From JAIBAC01 sp046331095 (lineage in GTDB: Bacteria > Actinomycetota > Acidimicrobiia > UBA2766): 64,000 nt of DNA. The translations under genes were made by a program, and so were the position numbers. The stretch covers positions 930,001 to 994,000 of the forward strand of contig JAXLRM010000004.1 in assembly GCA_046331095.1 (NCBI GenBank). Direction: 5' to 3'. Numbering within the stretch: position 1 is the stretch's first letter; each line of letters opens with the position of its first letter. The notes under the pieces are model-generated. The model did not search any database, had not been told where the DNA came from, and saw only the letters and a list, made by a program, of their open reading frames with translations. Shown here one piece after another: positions 45,070 through 51,866 of the stretch.

Positions 45070-45771
45070 GTGACTGATCAGACGCGCGGCACGTCGTCGG
45101 AGCCGTCCGCGGTCCCCCCCGAATGGGGTGTGCCGTCGGGCTCGGAGTCCCGTCTGCCGGCCCTGGCAGCAGTCGTCGTCGCGATCGTGCTCTACGAGAC
45201 CCTCCCGGCGAAGCTGAACGTCGAGCCGGGCCGAGCGCTGCCGATGCTCGAGGCAGCCCTGATCATCGCGTTGCTGCTCGCGGGCCGCACGACGATCAAG
45301 CCCGAGTCCCGCAACGTGCGCTGGCTCTCGCTCACACTGATCGGTGTGATCAACGCGGCGAACGCGGCGTCGCTCGTGCTGTTGGTCCACGCCCTGATCG
45401 GCAGCGATCCCCGCATGCAAGGGCGCCCGTTGATCTTCGCGGCGATCTCGATCTGGATAACCGCCGTGCTCGTGTTCGCGCTCTGGTACTGGGAGCTCGA
45501 CCGGGGCGGCCCGCACGCCCGGACCACAGCGGATCACAGGGAGCCGGACTTCCTCTTCCCGCAGATGACGACGCCGCGGTCGGCGCCGCACATGTGGAGC
45601 CCGTCGTTCCTCGACTACCTGTACGTGTCGTTCACGAACCAGACGGCGTTCAGTCCGACCGACACGATGCCGCTCACGGTGCGAGCCAAGGCCATCATGC
45701 TCGCCCAGGGGGTGGTCTCGATCGTGACCATCGTCCTCGTCGCGGCGCGGGCCGTCAACATCCTCACCTGA
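45070..45771 (+). CDS. DUF1345 family membrane protein
   Basis: 233 residues, about five to six helices. The second half carries the family pattern: DYLYVSFTNQTAFSPTDTMPL, then KAIMLAQGVVSIVTIV and a terminal ARAVNIL. These proteins are conserved and mostly uncharacterised; the FSPTDTMPL stretch resembles the pore loop of small channel proteins, but that is only a similarity. An N-terminal hydrophilic leader of about 30 residues precedes the first helix. It may be co-transcribed with the phosphoribosyltransferase gene 31 nt downstream. Confidence 0.75.
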   Translation: MTDQTRGTSSEPSAVPPEWGVPSGSESRLPALAAVVVAIVLYETLPAKLNVEPGRALPMLEAALIIALLLAGRTTIKPESRNVRWLSLTLIGVINAANAASLVLLVHALIGSDPRMQGRPLIFAAISIWITAVLVFALWYWELDRGGPHARTTADHREPDFLFPQMTTPRSAPHMWSPSFLDYLYVSFTNQTAFSPTDTMPLTVRAKAIMLAQGVVSIVTIVLVAARAVNILT

Positions 45772-45802
45772 GGCCACGGCCGCGTGGCAGGCTGTCGAGG
45801 AC

Positions 45803-46444
45803 GTGGGATTCAGGAACCGACTCGAGGCGGGCACGCGTCTCGCCGACGTGCTCGTCGGTGAAGACCGCGGCGAAGCGGTCGTGCTCGCGCTGCCACGGGG
45901 CGGGGTGCCCGTGGCGGCGGCGGTGGCCGCCCGCCTCGGCGCGCCCCTCGACGTGCTCGTCGTGCGCAAGGTCGGGGCGCCGATGCAGCCCGAACTCGGT
46001 GTGGGCGCCGTCGGCGAGGGCGGCGCAATCGTGCTGAACAAGTCGCTCTTGCGCCGCCTCGGTCTCACCGGGGCCGACCTGGAGGTGACCATCGCTCACG
46101 AGCGTGACGAAGTCGAGCGGCGCGTGCGCGCGTTCCGCTCGCCGGGTGCGGCACCCGTGCCAGTCGAAGGCAGGACCGTGCTCGTCGTCGACGACGGCCT
46201 CGCGACCGGAGCGACAGCGGAGGTCGCCGCCGCGGTGGTGCGCGAGCGCGGCGCCGCACGGCTCGTGCTCGCCGTCCCCGTCGGTCCGCCCGACACGGTC
46301 GAGCACATGAGCCGGGTCTACGACGAGGTCGTGTGCCTCGACACGCCGCCCGGCTTTCGCGCCGTCGGTCAGTTCTACGAGGACTTCCGCCAGCTCTCCG
46401 ACGCAGACGTCGCCGCCGCCCTCGCGGCCGCCCGCGACGGTTGA
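45803..46444 (+). CDS. Phosphoribosyltransferase-fold protein
   Basis: 213 residues. The type I PRTase core is complete: a LALPRGGVPVAAAVA flexible-loop strand, LDVLVVRKVGAPMQPELGVGAVGEGG and the PRPP loop VLVVDDGLATGATAEVA. The VVRKVGAP..PE motif and overall length match the stand-alone or dienelactone-hydrolase-fused phosphoribosyltransferases of unknown base specificity, not hpt, apt or pyrE. GTG start with GAGGAC just upstream. Confidence 0.85.
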   Translation: MGFRNRLEAGTRLADVLVGEDRGEAVVLALPRGGVPVAAAVAARLGAPLDVLVVRKVGAPMQPELGVGAVGEGGAIVLNKSLLRRLGLTGADLEVTIAHERDEVERRVRAFRSPGAAPVPVEGRTVLVVDDGLATGATAEVAAAVVRERGAARLVLAVPVGPPDTVEHMSRVYDEVVCLDTPPGFRAVGQFYEDFRQLSDADVAAALAAARDG

Positions 46445-46526
46445 CCCCCGACTCGGCCGCCGACCTGGGCGCCAGCCCGAGGATTCTCCCAGAACGGGGT
46501 GGGACGGTGCGCCGAGCCGGGTGCCG

Positions 46527-46532
46527 TAGGCT
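46527..46532 (+). promoter_or_regulatory. -10 element of a leaderless promoter (TAGGCT)
   Basis: TAGGCT lies 9 nt before the GTG of the ppk2 gene, supporting that start over the ATG at 46569, which has neither a -10 element nor a ribosome site. Confidence 0.45.
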
Positions 46533-46541
46533 CGCTCCCAT

Positions 46542-47396
46542 GTGGAGACCGATACGGATACGTCTGCCATGGTGAAGAGCGACAGCAGCGAGGCCGGTGG
46601 CGCGCATACCCCCTGGGAAGCCACCAAGATGACCGAGCGGCACTACCAGCACGAGCTCGAGGGGCTCCAGCGCGAGCTCGTCAAGCTGCAGGAGTGGGTG
46701 CGCCACGACGGCATCAAGGTGTGCGTGCTCTTCGAGGGCCGCGACGCCGCCGGTAAGGGCGGGACGATCAAGCGCATCGCCGAGCGCACCAACCCGCGCA
46801 TCGTGCGTGTCGCCGCCCTCGACAAGCCCACCGAGCGCGAACGCACCCAGTGGTACTTCCAGCGCTACGTCCAGCACCTGCCCGCCGGAGGCGAGATCGT
46901 CCTGTTCGACCGGAGCTGGTACAACCGCGCCGGCGTCGAGCACGTCATGGGTTTCTGCAGCCAGGACGAGTACGAGGAGTTCCTGCGTTCGTGCCCCGAG
47001 TTCGAGCGCATGCTGATCCGGTCGGGGCTCGTGCTCGTCAAGTACTGGTTCTCCGTGAGCGACGAGGAACAGGAGCGCCGCTTCCAGTCCCGCATCAAGA
47101 ACCCCGAGAAGCGCTGGAAGCTGAGCCCGATGGATCTCGAGTCGCGGGCGCGCTGGGCCGACTACTCGCGTGCCAAGGACACGATGTTCCAGTACACCGA
47201 CACGAAGTGGTCGCCATGGTGGGTGGTCGACGCCAACGACAAGCGCCGTGCGCGGCTGAACTGCATCCGCCACCTGCTGTCGATGGTGCCCTACCAGGAC
47301 GTCACCTCCAAGGCCCTTCACCTGCCCCGCCGCCAGCCCGACGACTACATCCGCCCGCCGGTCACCGACCAGACCTTCGTCCCCACGGTGTACTGA
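46542..47396 (+). CDS. ppk2: Polyphosphate kinase 2, class I
   Basis: 284 residues. It phosphorylates NDPs with polyphosphate. The Walker A loop reads FEGRDAAGKGGTIKRI and the Walker B/lid segment EIVLFDRSWYNRAGVEHVMGFC (two blocks). The length and single domain match class I, which acts on nucleoside diphosphates. RKRWKLSPMDLESRARW-like and DTKWSPWWVVDANDKRRARLN segments are also conserved. It stands alone between the phosphoribosyltransferase and hairpin array 3. Confidence 0.93.
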   Translation: METDTDTSAMVKSDSSEAGGAHTPWEATKMTERHYQHELEGLQRELVKLQEWVRHDGIKVCVLFEGRDAAGKGGTIKRIAERTNPRIVRVAALDKPTERERTQWYFQRYVQHLPAGGEIVLFDRSWYNRAGVEHVMGFCSQDEYEEFLRSCPEFERMLIRSGLVLVKYWFSVSDEEQERRFQSRIKNPEKRWKLSPMDLESRARWADYSRAKDTMFQYTDTKWSPWWVVDANDKRRARLNCIRHLLSMVPYQDVTSKALHLPRRQPDDYIRPPVTDQTFVPTVY

Positions 47397-47473
47397 CCCG
47401 CCCCGCCCCTCCCCTCCCCGCCCCCGGCCCCTCCCCGCCGCCGGCCGCACCGCCCCGCCCCCGGCCCCTCCCC

Positions 47474-47678
47474 GAACGCGGGTGGTTTGTGGCGCTGGCG
47501 GGTCGGGTTGCCCGCGTTTGGGGGTGGGCCCCTGCCCGAACGCGGGTGGTTTGTGGCGCTGGCGGGCCGGGTTGCCCGCGTTTGGGGGTGGGCCCCTGCC
47601 CGAAGGCGGGTGGTTTGTGGCGTTGGCGGGCCGGGTTGCCCGCGTTTGGGGGTGGGTGGGGTTGCCCGCGTTTGGGGG
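47474..47678. repeat. Array 3: three hairpin units and a half unit
   Basis: Units start at 47474, 47538 and 47602, a 64-bp period. Each has GAACGCGGG facing CCCGCGTTT around a loop with GGTTTGTGGCGCTGG. A lone right arm follows at 47665-47674. Loop and right arm are clearly related to array 2 (shared TGGCGGGCCG and GCCCGCGTTTG). It occupies the convergent gap between ppk2 and the esterase gene. The preceding 47397-47473 is a C-rich, low-complexity stretch. No gene is seen. Confidence 0.88.
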
Positions 47679-47687
47679 TGGGCCGGG

Positions 47688-49124
47688 TCAGGGGCAACCG
47701 GACAGTGCGGGCCCCGTGACCGTGACGTCGGCGCGTTCGAGGTAGGCGTCGCCGAGCGCGTTGCGCAGGATCAGCGCTCCCAGGGTCCAGTCCTGGAAGG
47801 GATGCGGCGGACCCAGGTCGACGTCGACGTCCAGCCTGCCGTCGGCGCCCGCACGTGTGTCCCTGGTCGACGTCGCTCCGCGCCGGGTCGCGGTGACCAC
47901 GTAGCCGAGGCCCGGGCAGTACGAGGCCGCGGTGCGCACGTGCATGGTGCCGGTCCCACGGGCGACGAAGCCGGAGCGCCCGGCGCCGTGGAGCTCGGCG
48001 AACTCGAGGACGGGTCGCGTCATCGTGACGTCCCACCCCCAAGCCGAGAACTGCGGGTCGGCCGACACGTAGTCGAAGGTGTCCGGCGCCGGACGTTCGT
48101 TCGCGACCGCCGCTGTGAGCCACGCGATCGACGCCACCAGGTCCTCACGCCAGTACGTCCACGAGTGCGTGCCGGGCCGGCGCACGACCGCTGCCGCCAC
48201 GCCCGCTGCTTCCGCCTTGCGCGCGAACGACTCGTTCATGGCGGCCAGGAACGTCTCAGCGAGGGACTTGCGCCAGTCCGGGCTATCAGGCGGGACCTCA
48301 CGGCCGTCGCCCCAACGCAGCATCAGGGCCGTGTGGCCCAGGTTCACGGCGAGGTCGGCGGGGTTGCGTGCCCGGAACCGCACCTGGTCGCCCATGATGT
48401 CACCCCAGACCATCCCGGCGGTGACGTGGTGGGGGCCGAGCTCGAACGCGGCCACGAACCAGACGCTCAGCGGACCGAGGACGACTAGGTCGTCGACGCC
48501 GCTGAACGAGGCGGCGGCCTCGAACAGCTCCGGGTGGCGGGCGGCGTATCCGAGCGCGCCGTGGCCACCCATCGACAGGCCCGCGATCGCGCGCCGCCCC
48601 GGTGAGATGCGGTAGCGGGAGTCGACCAAGGGCAGCAACTCGCCGATGTGGTAGCTCTCCCAGCGGGGGCCGCCTTCACCCCAGCCGTAGTTGTCCGTGT
48701 ACCAGCCTTCGGCGCCGCCGTCGGGCATCACGATCACGAACGGCGAGCCGGCCGTCAGCTCGACGGCGTCACCCTTGGTGGCGTCGGTCCACGCCGTCCA
48801 CGAGTCGCCGCCGCCGTGGAGGAGGTAGAGGACGGGCCAAGCCCTCGACGTGTCGTCCGCGTAGGTGTCGGGCAGGATCACGCGCACCTTGGTCTCGGAG
48901 GCGAGTGCCGGCGACCAGAGCGTGAGGATCTCGCCCCGCGGTGCGGGTTCGGTCGAGACGACCGTCGGCCCCGAAGGCGCCTCGCCTGCACGCGCGGCCG
49001 TGGTCGTGGAGGCGGGTATCGCGGCGAGCACGGCAGCGGTGCAGAGGGCGACGACCCGCACCGTCGCGGCCCGCCGGACCCCGACGCCCTCGCCCCTTCC
49101 CCCACCTCTATGCCCCTCGCACAT
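47688..49124 (-). CDS. Secreted esterase (Esterase D/antigen 85-like fold)
   Basis: 478 residues. A signal peptide (RVVALCTAAVLAAIPAS, cleavage after ARA) is followed by a putative-esterase domain: PVLYLLHGGGDSWTAW, the nucleophile elbow GLSMGGHGAL, a SFSGVDD strand and the His of RRPGTHSWTYWREDL. The fold is shared with antigen 85 mycolyltransferases and S-formylglutathione hydrolase-like esterases. The C-terminal ~130 residues form an extra beta-rich domain of unknown role. TACCAT lies 9 nt before the ATG at 49124. Related hairpin repeats flank the gene on both sides. Confidence 0.8.
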   Translation of the reverse strand: MCEGHRGGGRGEGVGVRRAATVRVVALCTAAVLAAIPASTTTAARAGEAPSGPTVVSTEPAPRGEILTLWSPALASETKVRVILPDTYADDTSRAWPVLYLLHGGGDSWTAWTDATKGDAVELTAGSPFVIVMPDGGAEGWYTDNYGWGEGGPRWESYHIGELLPLVDSRYRISPGRRAIAGLSMGGHGALGYAARHPELFEAAASFSGVDDLVVLGPLSVWFVAAFELGPHHVTAGMVWGDIMGDQVRFRARNPADLAVNLGHTALMLRWGDGREVPPDSPDWRKSLAETFLAAMNESFARKAEAAGVAAAVVRRPGTHSWTYWREDLVASIAWLTAAVANERPAPDTFDYVSADPQFSAWGWDVTMTRPVLEFAELHGAGRSGFVARGTGTMHVRTAASYCPGLGYVVTATRRGATSTRDTRAGADGRLDVDVDLGPPHPFQDWTLGALILRNALGDAYLERADVTVTGPALSGCP

Positions 49125-49133
49125 CGCCCCGCC

Positions 49134-49139
49134 ATGGTA
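49134..49139 (-). promoter_or_regulatory. -10 element of a leaderless promoter (TACCAT)
   Basis: TACCAT on the minus strand lies 9 nt before the esterase ATG, with no ribosome site between. Confidence 0.4.
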
Positions 49140-49170
49140 CCCCGGCGCCCCGTTACGGCCCGAGGTCCCG

Positions 49171-49256
49171 CCCGCGTTTGGAGGGCCGTCCGGAGGCGGG
49201 CCGTGCGCAATCGCGGGTGGTTTGTGTCGCTGGCGGGTCGTCCCGCCCGCGTTTGG
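49171..49256. repeat. Array 4: one hairpin unit and a solitary arm
   Basis: CCCGCGTTTGG occurs at 49171 and again at 49246. The second copy is preceded by CAATCGCGGGTGGTTTG (49208), giving a unit close to those of array 3 on the other side of the esterase gene. It lies between the divergent starts of the esterase gene and the plus-strand operon, so here the element is in a promoter region, not a terminator region. Confidence 0.8.
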
Positions 49257-49317
49257 AGGGGGGGGAAGGTGCGGCGGAGAATAGTTTCGTTACCGGCGGG
49301 TGCAGGGAGCAACGGGT

Positions 49318-50733
49318 GTGAGAGCAACCAGGACGAGGCGTACGCTCGCGGCGATCTGCGCGATCTGCGCATTTGCGCTGACGACTGCTGCATGCGTGCG
49401 CGAGACACCGAAGTCGCGCCAGTTCGTGACCGACTCCGAAGGCCGTGCGCTGATCCTGCACGGCGCCAACATCTCCAGCGCCGCCAAGGGGACACCGGAC
49501 CACCTGCCCCTGCAGACCGAGGCCCAGTACGCACGCATGGGCTACAGCGACTGGGGCATGAACTTCGCCCGCGTCATCCTGCAGTGGTCCCAGCTCGAAC
49601 CCGAGCCCGGTGTCTACGACGAGGCCTACCTCGACGCGTTGGCGGAGCGGGTGCGGTGGCTCTCCGACGCGGGCGTGTACGTCGTCCTCGACATGCACCA
49701 GGACATCTACGGCCCCGCCGTCGGCGGCAACGGCGCCCCCCCGTGGGCGACTCGCACCGACGGCATCCCGTCGCTGCCGATCCCCGGCCCCTGGCTCCTC
49801 CAGTACCTCCAGCCCCGAGTGAACCGCGCGTTCGACCACTTCTGGTTCGACGCCGACCTGCGCGGGCACTACGTGGCCGCCTGGGCGCACGTCGCCGCCC
49901 GCTTCGCGTCGACACCCAACGTCCTCGGCTACGACCTCATGAACGAGCCGTGGGCCGGGACCCAGCAGAGGTACTTCGAGGCGGGCCACCTCGCGCAGAT
50001 GTACCGCGACGTGATCGGAGGCATCCGCGAGGTCGACACCGACAAGTGGATCTGGCTCGAGCCGCGCTCGGTCGGGGTCAACCAGGGCTTGCCGTCGGAC
50101 CTGCCCAGGATCGACGACCCCCGCGAGGGCGACGACCGCATCGTGTACTTCCCGCACCTGTACACACCCGAGATCGACATCACCGGGCGCTACGACGGCG
50201 ACACCTCGTTCTTCGACCTGTGGGCCACCAGCAGGACCCGTGAGCTCGCCCGCTTCGACCAGCCGATGCTGATCGGCGAGTTCGGCCTGGGCTGGTCGAT
50301 GCCGGGCGCGCAGGCTTGGCTGCGCGAGGCCCTGAAGGTCGCCGACCAGACGAGCTCCGGCTGGGCGTACTGGTCCTACGAGGTAGACAGCGGCCCCGAC
50401 AGCTGGGGGCTCCTCACCCCGGCGGGCGAGGAGACGCCTCAGGTGAACGAGCTCACGCGCACGTACGCACGGGCCGTGGCCGGCCACCCCGAGTCGATGT
50501 CGACCGACCCCGAGACGAACGTCTACACGATCACGTTCACCGAGACGGGCGTGTCGGCGCCGACGGAGATCTTCGTTCCCGCGGAGCGCCACTACCCGGG
50601 CGGGTTCGAGGTCAAGAGCAGCGACCCCGACGGCTCGTGGACTCAGTCGTGGGATCCCGCCCGCCAGATCCTGTCGGTCACGAGCGACGCGTCCCAGGGC
50701 TCTCACACGATCACGGTCGAGCCGGCTGCGTGA
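49318..50733 (+). CDS. Secreted GH5/endoglycoceramidase-like glycosidase lipoprotein
   Basis: 471 residues. A basic start and hydrophobic core end in TTAAC, a lipobox near residue 24. The barrel domain has the GH5 endoglycoceramidase pattern: LHGANISSAAKGTPDHLP, DMHQDIYG, YDLMNEPWAG (acid/base Glu 210) and MLIGEFGLGW (nucleophile Glu 321). A C-terminal beta domain follows. Such enzymes cut the sugar from glycolipids, so lipid-linked glycans are a reasonable substrate guess. The GTG at 49318 has GGGAG 8 nt upstream. The stop shares GTGA with the next gene, so this is the first gene of the long operon. Confidence 0.8.
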   Translation: MRATRTRRTLAAICAICAFALTTAACVRETPKSRQFVTDSEGRALILHGANISSAAKGTPDHLPLQTEAQYARMGYSDWGMNFARVILQWSQLEPEPGVYDEAYLDALAERVRWLSDAGVYVVLDMHQDIYGPAVGGNGAPPWATRTDGIPSLPIPGPWLLQYLQPRVNRAFDHFWFDADLRGHYVAAWAHVAARFASTPNVLGYDLMNEPWAGTQQRYFEAGHLAQMYRDVIGGIREVDTDKWIWLEPRSVGVNQGLPSDLPRIDDPREGDDRIVYFPHLYTPEIDITGRYDGDTSFFDLWATSRTRELARFDQPMLIGEFGLGWSMPGAQAWLREALKVADQTSSGWAYWSYEVDSGPDSWGLLTPAGEETPQVNELTRTYARAVAGHPESMSTDPETNVYTITFTETGVSAPTEIFVPAERHYPGGFEVKSSDPDGSWTQSWDPARQILSVTSDASQGSHTITVEPAA

Positions 50734-51866
50734 CCGCCGCGGCCGCGCCCGGGCCGGCCGACGGCTTCTCGGGCTTGCGCTACAGCCGTGTGTGGGAGGA
50801 CCCCGCCGTCGCCGTCGCCGCACTTGCACCCGGCCCCGACGACGCCGTCCTCGCCGTGTGCAGCGCCGGCTGCAACGTGTTCGCCCTCGCGCTCGCTGGA
50901 GCCGGGCGAGTGGTCGCGGTCGACCTCAACGACGTGCAGCTCGCCTTCGCCGAGCTCGTCATGGCCGCAGCCGCCCGGCTCGACCTCGACGACTACCGCA
51001 CTCTGCTCGGCTTGGTCGGGCCCGATGCCGCCGATCGTGCACGCCGCAACGGGCTGTACCGCCGTGTGCGTCCCCACCTCGGCGAGCCGGCTCGCGCTCT
51101 GTGGGATTCACGGCCCGACGACGTCGACTTCGGCCTCGTCCACGCGGGACGGCTCGAGCGCTACTTCCGCGGCTTCCGTCGCGTCCTGCCCGACGACCTC
51201 GACGACCTCGTCACCGAGGTGGTGGCGGCGCCCGACCTCGACGCGCAGCGGCCGCTCGTGGACGCCCTCCTCGCCGGAGGCCGCCTGCGCACGGCAGCGC
51301 TCGAGTACTTCTCGACCGAGCGCCTCGCCGCCGGCGGCCGTCACGAGAGCCAGTACCGCCACGTCGACGTGGCCGACACGGCGGCGCAGTTCTTCGGTCG
51401 GCTCGAGGCGATGCTGCAGCGCAGCCACGTCGGCACGAACGCGTACCTGCGCCTCTTCCTCGATTCCAGCTATCCCGACGACGACGCGTACCTGCCGCCG
51501 CACCTGAGCGCCGCGGGCCACGCCGGTCTCGGCGCCGCCGCAGGACGGGTCGAACTGGTGCGCGCCGACCTCTTCGACGTGCTCGCAGACTCCGAGCCGG
51601 GGGAGTTCTCGGCGCTCTACCTCTCCGACGTGCCCGAGTACCACGCACCCGAGATCTTCGAGAAGCACCTCGCCGCGGCGGTCGAACGGCTGCGCCCGGG
51701 TGGACGAGTCCTGTGGTGGTCTCTGCTGGTGCCGCGGCCCCTGCCCGCAGCCCTCGACGACCGCATCGAGGACCGCGCCGCCAGAGCCGGAGCGCTGCAC
51801 GCGACCGACCGTGTGTTCTTCTACCGCGCTGTCCACCTCGGCGCTGTCCGTGGGCGGGCGCGATGA
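50730..51866 (+). CDS. DUF3419/BtaA-like S-adenosylmethionine aminocarboxypropyltransferase
   Basis: 378 residues. The N-terminus reads LRYSRVWEDPAVAVAALAPG, then VLAVCSAGCNVFALALAG and VVAVDLNDVQLAFAELVMAA, the SAM-binding core of BtaA. BtaA transfers the 3-amino-3-carboxypropyl group of SAM to diacylglycerol in betaine-lipid synthesis. The C-terminal half keeps a methyltransferase-like FSALYLSDVPEYH strand and a hydrophobic VLWWSLLVPRP segment. A BtaB N-methyltransferase is absent from the window, so the product may stop at the homoserine ether or be used differently. It overlaps both neighbours by 4 nt. Confidence 0.8.
   Translation: MTAAAAPGPADGFSGLRYSRVWEDPAVAVAALAPGPDDAVLAVCSAGCNVFALALAGAGRVVAVDLNDVQLAFAELVMAAAARLDLDDYRTLLGLVGPDAADRARRNGLYRRVRPHLGEPARALWDSRPDDVDFGLVHAGRLERYFRGFRRVLPDDLDDLVTEVVAAPDLDAQRPLVDALLAGGRLRTAALEYFSTERLAAGGRHESQYRHVDVADTAAQFFGRLEAMLQRSHVGTNAYLRLFLDSSYPDDDAYLPPHLSAAGHAGLGAAAGRVELVRADLFDVLADSEPGEFSALYLSDVPEYHAPEIFEKHLAAAVERLRPGGRVLWWSLLVPRPLPAALDDRIEDRAARAGALHATDRVFFYRAVHLGAVRGRAR

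Noticed and set aside
41479..46092. 1537-codon open frame on minus
   Set aside because: Antisense shadow of the PKD gene and the genes after it; the repetitive Arg/Val/Gly content mirrors the PKD repeats.
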